Shown in pieces: positions 1 to 8,767 of a DNA stretch of 23,531 bases. Below the pieces are notes generated by a model. It ran no database searches, was not told the origin of the DNA, and worked only from the letters and a program-made list of their open reading frames with translations. The stretch comes from Stramenopiles sp. TOSAG23-2. Lineage: Eukaryota > Sar. The first letter of the stretch is position 1. Each line of letters starts with the position of its first letter. The stretch covers positions 1-23,531 of the forward strand of contig LT649486.1 in NCBI GenBank assembly GCA_900128395.1. The letters run 5' to 3'. The translations under genes and the position numbers were made by a program.

Positions 1-2741
1 GGAGTATGTCAATCAAGATCACTTCTTAATACATCATTTTTTTGAGATTTTACTAACAACCTAATAAACGTATTTTTAAATAATAAATACAGTCTGATTT
101 AAAACAGCAAGAATCAAAACGAGCAGCACTTTTTGGACAAAGTGGTGCTGGTGGTTTAGATGAAGAATTTGCAAAGTCGATTGGTAATATGAATGCTACT
201 ATTAGTGATGCTGAAGAAATGGTATACAACCAAGATAAATTATTTAGTGATATGGATTCACTTTTAATGATGCAAAAGGTACGTTTGATTTTCTTTAATG
301 AAAATTCTACTCATACAGCTATATCTTACACTTGAATAAAAAAAAAAAATGCAAAATGTACAATGTATCTTTTTGTAATGAAAACTTCTTATTTCTTAAT
401 TACTTGTGTGTCTCTTATATATATATATATGTGTGTGTATGCCTCTTGATGCCGGTCGTTGTTGTTGCCACTGTCGTTGTTGTTGTTTATTTGGTTAATT
501 TAATAATAAATGTACTGTTTGCAATATAGGAAAAAATGTTGGATGATATTAAAAGTGCTTCTCAATCTGTGAAAGAAAAATTTATAAATAAAATATTATT
601 GCATAAAAATATAGGAAAGAAACCAATATTGCCTGAAATTGATATTAGCACAAATGCTACAGTAAATATAACGGAGCAAACAATAGCTTTAAAGGAAAAC
701 AAAATTAAAGAACTTGATCAACAAATTTTGTTAGGATCAGAGATAGATTCAATATTAGAAACACAACAACTTCAAGCAATGGCAGACCCTTCTAACGTGC
801 GTTTGACAACAAGACATGAATCACTACCATTTCTCATACATTCAACTTACTTTTATTATTTTTATTCGGTATATATTTATCATTCTAGAAGTTAGAACTA
901 ACTCACATATTGTTACTATATTATTATTTATATAAAAACTGTAGATGATTGAAGAACGTGAAGCGCGTGCTGCTAGGTATCGAGAACAACGTGCCCGTGA
1001 AGAAATAGAACAACAAAGAGCAAATATGATCAAAGAAATGAATCGAATGAAGCAAGACATTAAGAAAAAGGAAGAAGCTATACTATTGGAAATGCAAAAT
1101 AAAAGTGTTCAAACACCACCACCATCACGTGATGGTAATGGTAATCCTATTGGGAAGGGTGGTACTAGCATTGAAACACAAGCAGAGGAAGAATCTGTTA
1201 ATGAAAAAGATATTCATGAAATCTATGGTGATAGGCAAGATGCTATGACGCAAACGATAGTTGATGAAGAGTGCTTATGGGAATCTGAAGAAACATATGT
1301 TGTAGCAATATCTGGACCAGTCTTGGAGAAAATATGGAGGGAAAGAAACGAAGCGGTTGAAAAGTTTTATGGTGAATACGTAGCAAAACGTAAACAAGAT
1401 CCATTAGCAGGACCAGACGAAGATCCGGCTATCGCGAAACCGCAAACGGGCATTCAGTTGCCGAAAAGTCTTACAAAAGCTCCAAAAAAGAAGCTTAAAC
1501 GAAAAGTCGAGTGGTTAATTACACCAATACTACGTGATTTTATGGCGAATATTCCAAAAACTGTGCAAGCGCAAGCAATTAAACCATTGAAATGGCTTTC
1601 AATGACCATAGATGTTCTATATCAAAGTAAACTTGCGGCTGATTATCTAGATCTTCGTGATGGTGATCCTTTGCAAAGTTTAAATGATTTTTTAACCGAA
1701 TTTTTGTTAATGAAATATAAATTACGTCGCGTTGCGGAAATGCATATGTATGAAATAATCATGTGTGTGAAAAAATATTATAAGAAAAATGCAAAGGTTC
1801 GAATGTTTGCCAAGTTTTTAGGATGTGTTAAAGATAAAGCACATAGCGAGGAAGAGTCTGAGGAAGCACAAAATAAGCCAGAACTAGATATTGGCGTATT
1901 GCAAGTGTTTCTATATGTTCGAAATAGATTGTTAACTTCGCCAGATGTCTTAAAAACATTAATGCCGCAAACTCCTGCTGTCGATAGTGAAGTTGCTAAT
2001 TATAATGAAGAACATGTTGCTCGTACAAAAGATTGTAAAACATTTGTTCCTCTTGAACATGCAATTAAAGAAATGAGACGTGTGTCAACTTTCATGGCTC
2101 GAAGAAAATTAGAAAAGTTTTTACGTACTGTTGAAAGAGCAGTTGCGATACGTCATCCTGATGGAGAAGTTAAACCCGTTGATGGAGAACGTATGCAAGT
2201 TAGATTCACTATGCGAGCTGCTATGTTGGATAATGTAAAAAGTCACGAAGAGATGATGAAGGAATCAAATCAAGAAGGTGATGACCAAGAGCAAGAGGAT
2301 CATTCTCAGGATATACGTGTTGTTGCTGATGTCGATGTCTGCTTAGAAATTTTAATAGAAATTTTAGAAATTAGGGAAAAACAAATATTTAATAGCCTAA
2401 TACGAGCATTTGTTGATGGTGATGATAATGGTGATGGTATTTTAGATATTGATGAGTTTACTGAAATTATAAAGGTCTTACGTCCTGGATTTTCAAGTAG
2501 AAGGGCTTTACGTATGTTTAAAAGAGCCTTGGAACAAGGTGAAGACAATTCAAGTTCATTAGAACGTAATGCATTTGTACAAACATGTAAAGAATATGGA
2601 TTAGCATTATTAGTTGATACGAGAGTGTTGGATTTAGCTGATGCTGAGAAAGCATTAGCAGAAAATGCTGAAAATCCAGAAACACCTGGAAGTCTTGGTA
2701 GTCGTCAAAAGACAAGTTCAAGGAAGCAGAAAAGAGTGTGA
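1..2741 (+). CDS. EF-hand / coiled-coil protein, 5' end outside the window, spliced
   Basis: Function not recognised. The best model joins exons 1-3 (only the last bases of an upstream exon), 93-278, 530-796 and 945-2741, all in phase 0, giving about 750 visible residues and a TGA stop. The acidic N-terminal part contains SDLKQQESKRAALFGQ. A highly charged coiled coil follows at the start of the last exon (MIEEREARAARYREQRAREE). The C-terminal third holds one canonical EF-hand loop, DDNGDGILDIDE, encoded at 2421-2456, with D1, N3, D5, G6, L8 and E12 in place, so calcium binding is likely. The next helix pair (ALEQGEDNSSSLERNAF) looks like a degenerate second EF-hand. The last residues are basic and Ser-rich. 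Coiled coil plus EF-hand is common in axonemal or centriolar proteins of protists, but that role is inference. It is the only clearly multi-intron gene here. Confidence 0.8.
4..92 (+). other. Intron (89 bp) of the EF-hand gene
   Basis: Donor GTATGT at 4-9, a perfect TACTAAC branch-point sequence at 51-57 and acceptor ACAG ending at 92. The downstream reading frame has an in-frame TAA at 81-83, so the exon cannot extend upstream without splicing. Confidence 0.8.
279..529 (+). other. Intron (251 bp) of the EF-hand gene
   Basis: Donor GTACGT follows the codons for LLMMQK. The acceptor is ATATAG ending at 529, followed by codons for EKMLDD. Both flanking exons are open in the same phase. The intron carries a TA/TG microsatellite near 417-439 and GTTGTTGTT-type low complexity near 458-490. 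The branch point is weaker than in the other two introns (candidate GGTTAAT near 493). Confidence 0.8.
797..944 (+). other. Intron of the EF-hand gene (donor choice uncertain)
   Basis: The acceptor CTGTAG ends at 944, with ACTAAC at 897-902 as branch point. I place the donor at GTGCGT (797) because the translation beyond it becomes Tyr/Phe-rich and noncoding-like. An alternative donor GTATAT at 869 also gives phase 0 and would add 24 residues with a 76-bp intron. Transcript data would separate the two. Confidence 0.6.
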
Positions 2742-3175
2742 GGTAAAAAAAAGCTTTTAAAATATTTATTTTAAATATTTACAACGTATATTTTACGGTT
2801 TGCATGGTGGCCAATATACTTTATTTTTGCATCTATCGATCCATTTAAAGGCTGATTTTGTGGATTTAAATTTGTTAATATCCATCCAAGAATTGCATAA
2901 TCCTTAAAATGATAGCTGGAGTACTTCTATTAAAAATATAATACAGTAATCCTTAAAATGGATATAACATCACTGTTGTTGACACAAAAGATACCGCCAA
3001 CACAATTAATTATTTATTATTTTTTTATTATTATTATCACTTATGATACTAGTACTAAAATATATATCTATACTTTTACAGATAAACAAACATTTACAAC
3101 ATTTATTTATTTGGTATATCGTTAAATTTCTAACCGACTTATTCATATCTATATATTATTATTGTCATAAAAAGA
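2742..3175. other. Intergenic region between two + strand genes
   Basis: AT-rich 434 bp. The first 45 bp after the stop hold a loose A/T hairpin-like stretch (AAATATTTATTTTAAATATTT). The 14-mer TAATCCTTAAAATG occurs twice, at 2898-2911 and 2947-2960. A T-rich stretch around 3010-3040 precedes the next gene. No RNA gene or further coding region seen. Confidence 0.6.
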
Positions 3176-4309
3176 ATGAATCAAATATTAATGCTACGGC
3201 GTACATTTACATCTTCTTCAACAAGATTAATAAAACCAGATGTTTTAAAAAAAGCTTGTACATCTATTCTAATTCAATCTGGTAGTTCAGCAGAAGAAGC
3301 AAATATCGTTGCATCCAACTTGGTGGAAAGTAATTTGAAAGGACATGATTCACATGGTGTTGGATACTTACCTCGATATGTACGCGCTGCAATGGATAAT
3401 GAAGTTAGTATTAATGAAAAGCCAGATATCGTTATTGAAAATAGTTTTGTAAAGGTGGATGGAAAAGTTTGTTATGGTCAAGTAGTAGGCCTAGAGGCAA
3501 TGGATGCTGGAATAAAAGTTGCAAAACAACATGGAATGGCAATTGTTACTGTGAAAAATAGTCATCATTTAGGGCGAATAGGTGCTTGGGCGGAACAGGT
3601 AATTCAACAGAATTTAGCCAGTATTCATTTTACAAACGTTGCTGGTCATGCGCCATTAGTTGCTTGTGAACATGGTGCTGATGCGAGGCTTGGAACGAAT
3701 CCAATAACAATGGGTTTTCCAAGTAATATGACAAAAAATGATGATGATAGTAATTCACCGCCTATTATTTTAGACTTTGCTACATCAGATTTAGCATTAG
3801 GAAAAGTACGAGAAACATGGGCTAGAGGAGAAGAAACAAAAGATAATGTATTATTGGATTCTAATGGTGAAGCAACAAATGATCCTTCGGTAATGTTTCA
3901 AAAACCTGCTGGAGCACTTTTACCTTTCTGTGGGCATAAAGGTTATGCAATGGCATTGATGTGTGAAATTATAGGTGGTGTATTATCAGGTGGTCATACC
4001 ATACATCCAAAGTATCCTCGACATGATGAACGGATATTAAATTCCATGACTACTATTATTTTTGACCCATCCAAGTTAAATGATAACTTAAATGAAATTG
4101 ATGAAGAAGTAAATGATGTAAAACAATATATGAAAGACAGTCCAATACGTTCAACTTCCTCCTCGGATAAAATATTCATTCCAGGTGAACTGGAAATGCT
4201 TAGTTACGAAGACAGAGTTGTGAATGGCATTCCAGTTGCAAATGGTACGTGGGAGGATTTAGTGAAAGTTTCAAAAGAAACTGGATTGGAATCTATATCT
4301 GATTCGTAA
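3176..4309 (+). CDS. Type-2 malate/L-lactate dehydrogenase family (Ldh_2), probably mitochondrial
   Basis: A 377-residue NAD(P)-dependent oxidoreductase of the family that includes bacterial malate, L-lactate, ureidoglycolate and sulfolactate dehydrogenases; it is unrelated to classical Rossmann-fold LDH/MDH. Family motifs appear in order: GHDSHGV (56-62), SHHLGRIG (129-136), ARLGTNP (170-176) followed by GFPS, ILDFATSDLALGK (198-210), HKGYAMALMCEIIGGVLSG (254-272) and IPGE (335-338). Length is close to family members of about 330-360 residues plus a leader. The N-terminus MNQILMLRRTFTSSSTRL is basic, Ser/Thr-rich and free of acids, as in mitochondrial presequences. A second Met at residue 6 could also start. 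An acidic Asp/Asn insert at about 187-195 interrupts the core. The substrate cannot be chosen from sequence. The family is mostly prokaryotic, so an old bacterial origin is plausible. Confidence 0.9.
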   Translation: MNQILMLRRTFTSSSTRLIKPDVLKKACTSILIQSGSSAEEANIVASNLVESNLKGHDSHGVGYLPRYVRAAMDNEVSINEKPDIVIENSFVKVDGKVCYGQVVGLEAMDAGIKVAKQHGMAIVTVKNSHHLGRIGAWAEQVIQQNLASIHFTNVAGHAPLVACEHGADARLGTNPITMGFPSNMTKNDDDSNSPPIILDFATSDLALGKVRETWARGEETKDNVLLDSNGEATNDPSVMFQKPAGALLPFCGHKGYAMALMCEIIGGVLSGGHTIHPKYPRHDERILNSMTTIIFDPSKLNDNLNEIDEEVNDVKQYMKDSPIRSTSSSDKIFIPGELEMLSYEDRVVNGIPVANGTWEDLVKVSKETGLESISDS

Positions 4310-4714
4310 AAAAAGAGGAGGGAACATCTTTTTAAATATTCTTTTAATACGTCGTAATATATACCACACTCTCCTTGATCTCTTGCCAATTTTTATGTAA
4401 ATTTATGCTTTTGGCACTGTTTTCTAATTTTTACTTTTTACTAACTGTGTGATGGCTAAATGTATTTTGTTTTCGCACTGCACCACTCTCTTTTTTTTTA
4501 ATAAAACTTTTTTCTTCTCTGTTCTCATATATTTATATATTTAAAAATAATTTAAAAATATTTTAATGTCTAATATATTATATATACCAATCATATATTT
4601 TTATATAATACGTATATATGCATATATATTTTTATAATATTAATTTATATGCATATTACCAATATATATATTACATATGAGTAAGAGAAAAACACATATA
4701 TTATATAACGAAAT
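4310..4714. other. Convergent intergenic region
   Basis: 405 bp between the 3' ends of the dehydrogenase and the acyltransferase. It starts with a purine run just after the stop (AAAAAAGAGGAGGGA, 4308-4322). From about 4530 onward it is almost pure A/T with many short TA palindromes. AATAAA at 4499-4504 could serve as a polyadenylation signal for the + strand gene. No coding region supported. Confidence 0.55.
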
Positions 4715-5635
4715 TTACTTTGTCTTCTTATTATCCGACTCATGTAAATTATCAACAACATCTTGCATTGCTGCACGACAATAATTTGCCAATATTACAT
4801 GATCTGGTGAATCTCCATTACATTCAATTTCTTTTAATTTACCCTTATTTTTTTTAACGTCAGCAACTAATTTTTGACATCCATCTTCAGCCAAGCAAAC
4901 AAATGTCCATTTAACTGATCCAGGAAAACCACCAATAGGAGCGGAACGTGGCCATACTTTAGCATTTCCTTTTGTTACTAGGAAGAACAAACATGCATCA
5001 TTTATTAATGCTTTTTTCATACCACCATAACGAAATGGTAGTAACGTTTCAGGGTTTTCATTTATTTGGCCTTCAGGGAAGAAAGCAATCATGCCTTGGT
5101 TTTTAATATGTGCATCAACACGTTTATCAACTATGGCATACTTTTCACGATCTAAAGTAAATTTACCATCTTCAGCACTTTTAAAATGAACAGGGAAATG
5201 ATAGCATCCCCAACATATGGAAGATAACAATGGTTTTTTTAATAACGCCGCATTTTGATAGGTACGACATCGTGTCACTTCCGACGTAGGTATACATGTT
5301 AAAGTTAAAATTGTATCTAGAAAAGACGTATGGTTTCCTAATAAAAATACAGGTTTTTCCTTCGTCTTATCAAATTTAGCAAGACACTTGCTATACGTTT
5401 CATATGCTTTGTTTGTTTCTGTAGGATTTGCCATAGTAATTGAAACCCATGGTGAAAAAAACAATGCTACACGCCATGCAAACTGTGTGCAATTCAACGA
5501 TACAGTTGCAATTTGATCTCTGGATAATCCTGGTATCCAACTAACAATATTAATAATTGCTGCAACAAGTGCCATGCCACCCAACATAGACATAGCAAAT
5601 ACACCCATGGCTACTTTCGACATTATTGCACCCAT
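4715..5635 (-). CDS. 1-acyl-sn-glycerol-3-phosphate acyltransferase family (PlsC/LPAAT-like)
   Basis: A 306-residue membrane acyltransferase of the PlsC superfamily, which transfers acyl groups from acyl-CoA to lysophosphatidate or related lysophospholipids. The catalytic NHxxxxD motif is intact (N101, H102, D107 in LLGNHTSFLD). The second signature FPEG is at 176-179 (MIAFFPEGQINENP). Two hydrophobic segments near residues 14-35 and 46-66 suggest N-terminal membrane anchoring, most likely in the ER. The C-terminus is hydrophilic and Lys-rich (DNKKTK) and could act as a di-lysine-like ER signal, though it is not a perfect KKxx. The start is an ATG in MGAIMSKV with no upstream extension needed. 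Exact acyl acceptor (LPA or another lysolipid) is not determined by these motifs. It is divergently oriented to the next gene across 773 bp. Confidence 0.9.
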   Translation of the reverse strand: MGAIMSKVAMGVFAMSMLGGMALVAAIINIVSWIPGLSRDQIATVSLNCTQFAWRVALFFSPWVSITMANPTETNKAYETYSKCLAKFDKTKEKPVFLLGNHTSFLDTILTLTCIPTSEVTRCRTYQNAALLKKPLLSSICWGCYHFPVHFKSAEDGKFTLDREKYAIVDKRVDAHIKNQGMIAFFPEGQINENPETLLPFRYGGMKKALINDACLFFLVTKGNAKVWPRSAPIGGFPGSVKWTFVCLAEDGCQKLVADVKKNKGKLKEIECNGDSPDHVILANYCRAAMQDVVDNLHESDNKKTK

Positions 5636-6408
5636 TTTTCTTTTACTATTGTTCTTATGTAATTATTTCAATTTCTTTTATATATATATATATATTAAAA
5701 TATGCTTTTTGTCCTATTGAATTCTACTTTTTTATCTTAACGCTTTCTTTTTATTATATACATATATACTGTATAATATTTTGTACCATCTACACATTAT
5801 AATTATGTTTTTAAATTTAAATAAATATATTTTCAAAAATAGTAGTAGTAGTTAAGTAGATTTTAATTATTTTGTGGAGCGAGAAGAGCCTGGAGAGGTC
5901 GAATGGAAATAGCATTGATGTAGCATTGAAAATTTTGATATCCTTGATTGTACCATTAATAATAGGTATAATTGTATAATTCTAATAATAATAATACAAC
6001 AGACTATTTTATAATACTACTGTAAGAAAAGGCTGTGGTGGCTGCTGGCTGCTGGCCCACACTAATCAGCTAACCAGCTAACACTGGCGGCCTGGAAAAA
6101 AAAAGCAGCTGGAGGAAAAAAATAATTAGTCTATATTATAGATCTATTGCACTGGTATACTGGTATACTCTTAGCGAGCTACTCTGGCAAGCGCAGAGTC
6201 TTCCCAGCTTCTTAATTAACACTGGTACCTGGTACAACTTCTTCTTATTATTATTATTCTTCCTTTTTTAACTTACACTCTTCCAGATTATAATAAACGA
6301 TTAATAACTTTGCCCGTACAAAAATGAATCACATTTAAATGTTTCGAATCAATATATAATTACAAGTATTTCTATATTGTTCTTTATAATAACAATTTTA
6401 ATACAAAA
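5636..6408. other. Divergent intergenic region with a GC-enriched island
   Basis: 773 bp separating the starts of the acyltransferase (-) and the Tudor-like gene (+). The outer parts are A/T-rich, but 6025-6240 is distinctly richer in G and C. It holds many CTGG cores: GGCTGCTGGCTGCTGGCCC near 6040-6058, ACACTGGCGGCCTGG near 6081-6095, and a tandem 8-mer ACTGGTAT at 6151-6158 and 6159-6166. No open reading frame or tRNA seen. Confidence 0.6.
6151..6235 (+). promoter_or_regulatory. Candidate upstream element with CTGGTA repeats and TACCTGG
   Basis: The segment contains ACTGGTAT twice in tandem, then ACTGGTACCTGGTAC at 6221-6235. The 11-mer GTACCTGGTAC (6225-6235) reappears inverted at 15575-15585 upstream of the TPR gene, so both copies point toward their downstream ATG. 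It lies 177 bp from the ATG at 6409 counted from the end of TACCTGG. A regulatory role is inferred from position and recurrence. Confidence 0.35.
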
Positions 6409-8289
6409 ATGGAATTGGCAATTAGTACTGGTGGATGGCATGAAGTTCTTAATAAACATGGTAAAACACAATATGAAAATCTAATCACTGGTGAACGTCA
6501 AGATACAATGCCAAATATAAAGAAGTTAACACTTGGTGGGATGAATATGAAGATAAATATGCTTAAATTGGAAGAAGATGGTTTGAATTGGCCTGGTAAT
6601 ACACCTTTTGATATCAAGAAGAAATTGGTCGGTGTGTTAAAGAGTAATAGAGAGCAAGTGAAACTAATCAAGCGATATTTTATTAATATGGTTCATATTT
6701 TATGTAGAAAGTTCGAAGGTGGTATTAATCCCAATAAACTTAGTGCATCTAATTTTGCCCGTGATGCGTTAAGTGCAGGACATAATGGTGGTGGACGTTA
6801 TTCCCGATTTAAATTTCACAGTAAAGCCTCGATTGGCATACTAGCACCAAAATTACAAAAACAAATACAGCGTCAAGAGGTGGAGCTTGCATCCGTATTA
6901 CGAAAACGAAAACATCGTATAACAACTGGCGTAGAAGCAATAATAACACTTATTAGAAATGGTGTAGACTTTGGTCAAATAGATAGAGAATGTAGTTCGT
7001 TTGTAAAAAATCCATTAAATTACATGACGGGGAAACATCGTAAATTGTCCCCATCATCTATTCGTAATAATACTAATTATCTTGAAAGTGCTGGCAGTAC
7101 AAGAAAGGAAAGCCCAAGAGGATCTGAAGCAAGAAACCATAATAGTAGTAGCGGCCCTCAATTTTCCAATAGCCCAAATCCAGTATCACCTACAGCATCA
7201 CCAGTACATAGTAATATAGATAATAGTGAATATGAACTTAGTTATAGTCCAACAAGTATTGTTACTACAGTTGATAAAGACATCGCTTCCCCAAATAATC
7301 TTGATTCATTAGAAAAAGCATATGATGTTGAATTGAAAAATGTTATAGAAGAGCGGCATGGGTTAATTGGTGAATTATCACAGGAATTAATAGAAATAAA
7401 TATACATGCAAAAATAAGTATGCGTTGCCGGACATCCAAACATGCTGTTGATCAATCGCATGAAAGCAAACATAAATTGTTAATGGATTCTATTAAATTA
7501 GTAGCGAAAAAAAGAAATAAGTTAGCAACATCGATGATTAGTGGTAAACAGGTAAGCACTGGTGATCAAATTAGTGCATTGCAAGTAAAGTTATCCAAAA
7601 TGAAGTTAGAAGTTGCAAAAGCACGACAAGAGACAAATGATGATAAAGAAGCAAAAGCAGCATTGATGCGACAAGTATTGCATATACATTCATATATGAA
7701 AGAAGGTGGAAGGAAAAAACATTTGCAAAAAAAAGATAGCCATACATCATTATTAATAAATGTAAATAACAACAAACCAGTTAGGGGTATTGCAGTTGCA
7801 CACAATATTCCAACTGCATTACAAATTAATGTGGGGAATATGTATGCAAAAGCTGCAAACAGTCCATCTATGTCAGGTGCTTTATCAAATTACCATAAAT
7901 ATCAACATGATTTATCAACAAGGTTTAGAAAATATGAACGAGTGGAAGTGAAAAGTCGCAAATATGCATTAGGTACTATATTGCAACAAAATGATGAGAC
8001 TGGAGCATGTACAGTTATATTAGATAAACGTGGTGAATTGATACATAATATATTACCAACACAAATTGTTGTCAAGCATACTGAAAAATGGCCTAGCCAT
8101 AACTTTGGTGACAGAGTACAAGCTACCGATTACAAAATTACAGGATTAAAATATTATCTTGGTACGATTCAAAGAAGAAACAATAAAACAAAGGAAATAG
8201 ATTACGTGACATACCAAATTAAATTTGATGATGGTGAAGTAATAAATAATATTTTGCCATTTTACATTCAAAAGATATTCATTCCATGA
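6409..8289 (+). CDS. Protein with degenerate WW motif and two C-terminal Tudor-like repeats
   Basis: A 626-residue protein, function unknown. Residues 9-35 (GGWHEVLNKHGKTQYENLIT followed by GERQDTMP) follow the WW pattern with the first Trp, a Tyr, an Asn and the closing Pro, but the second Trp is missing. The centre is basic (KLQKQIQRQE, RKRKHR) and then Ser/Pro/Asn-rich low complexity at about 212-285. A coiled coil covers about 300-425. The C-terminus has two related modules at about 506-554 and 565-620. Each has the order V-x-[VA], YaLGTI or YYLGTI, a variable strand, and a strand ending in GELIHNILP or GEVINNILP. That layout is typical of Tudor/Agenet-like barrels that read modified or charged peptides. 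A chromatin or RNP adaptor is possible, but this is inference. Confidence 0.8.
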   Translation: MELAISTGGWHEVLNKHGKTQYENLITGERQDTMPNIKKLTLGGMNMKINMLKLEEDGLNWPGNTPFDIKKKLVGVLKSNREQVKLIKRYFINMVHILCRKFEGGINPNKLSASNFARDALSAGHNGGGRYSRFKFHSKASIGILAPKLQKQIQRQEVELASVLRKRKHRITTGVEAIITLIRNGVDFGQIDRECSSFVKNPLNYMTGKHRKLSPSSIRNNTNYLESAGSTRKESPRGSEARNHNSSSGPQFSNSPNPVSPTASPVHSNIDNSEYELSYSPTSIVTTVDKDIASPNNLDSLEKAYDVELKNVIEERHGLIGELSQELIEINIHAKISMRCRTSKHAVDQSHESKHKLLMDSIKLVAKKRNKLATSMISGKQVSTGDQISALQVKLSKMKLEVAKARQETNDDKEAKAALMRQVLHIHSYMKEGGRKKHLQKKDSHTSLLINVNNNKPVRGIAVAHNIPTALQINVGNMYAKAANSPSMSGALSNYHKYQHDLSTRFRKYERVEVKSRKYALGTILQQNDETGACTVILDKRGELIHNILPTQIVVKHTEKWPSHNFGDRVQATDYKITGLKYYLGTIQRRNNKTKEIDYVTYQIKFDDGEVINNILPFYIQKIFIP

Positions 8290-8767
8290 TTTTTTTGTTT
8301 ACGTAATACTATGATAATAAAAGAATATATGGGGGGGGGAATCTTAATATTGTGCGCGTGTATATTCGTTGGCTAGACTTGCTGTATATTGATCTGCATA
8401 TGATATAATATTTACGCATAGTGTATTAACACATTAATTTTATTACTACATTCGTACGATCGTACCATTTTAAAATATTACGTACGAGTATGAGATTAAA
8501 ACATCTACTCGTAATATATAGACTAATTTCACTAATATATGGTACTTTCCGTAAAAAAATAATTTTTATATATATTATATATATATTTAATTCGTACGAT
8601 CGTATTAGTCGAGATCCTCGCCTCTTCGCTTTACCATTCAGTAAATGCGTCTTCGCGGTATTATTTTTTAAACACACTCACACACACAAAATTTTTATAT
8701 TTTTTAAATAATATATATATTAAAATATTAATATTTTTTCATTGACACATCAATATGTAATTACTCG
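8290..8767. other. Convergent intergenic region with repeated palindromes
   Basis: 478 bp between convergent gene ends. A run of nine G at 8331-8339 stands out in AT-rich DNA. ATTCGTACGATCGTA is present twice and an ACGAGTA/TACTCGT inverted pair lies between the copies. A CA-rich microsatellite lies near 8672-8688. Short open frames across it are palindrome-driven and not credible genes. Confidence 0.55.
8450..8604. repeat. Pair of 15-bp palindromic repeats around an inverted repeat
   Basis: ATTCGTACGATCGTA is at 8450-8464 and again at 8590-8604. Each copy contains the perfect 10-bp palindrome TACGATCGTA. Between them ACGAGTA (8484-8490) and TACTCGT (8506-8512) form a 7-bp inverted repeat with a 15-base loop. 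Since TACGATCGTA is self-complementary, the two copies could also pair with each other and close the segment. Role unknown; a 3'-end structure for either convergent gene is possible. Confidence 0.6.

Noticed and set aside
332-529. 65-residue open frame before the second internal exon of the EF-hand gene
   Set aside because: It begins at TTG, lies entirely within the intron 279-529 and its translation is repeat-driven (Tyr/Val/Ile runs).
6330-6365. GTTTCGAATC resembling a tRNA T-loop
   Set aside because: The flanks do not form a T stem and no D or anticodon arm or acceptor stem is visible.
8332-8712. Short open frames on both strands across 8426-8711
   Set aside because: They overlap each other over a palindromic A/T-rich segment and show no recognisable domain or composition of a real protein.
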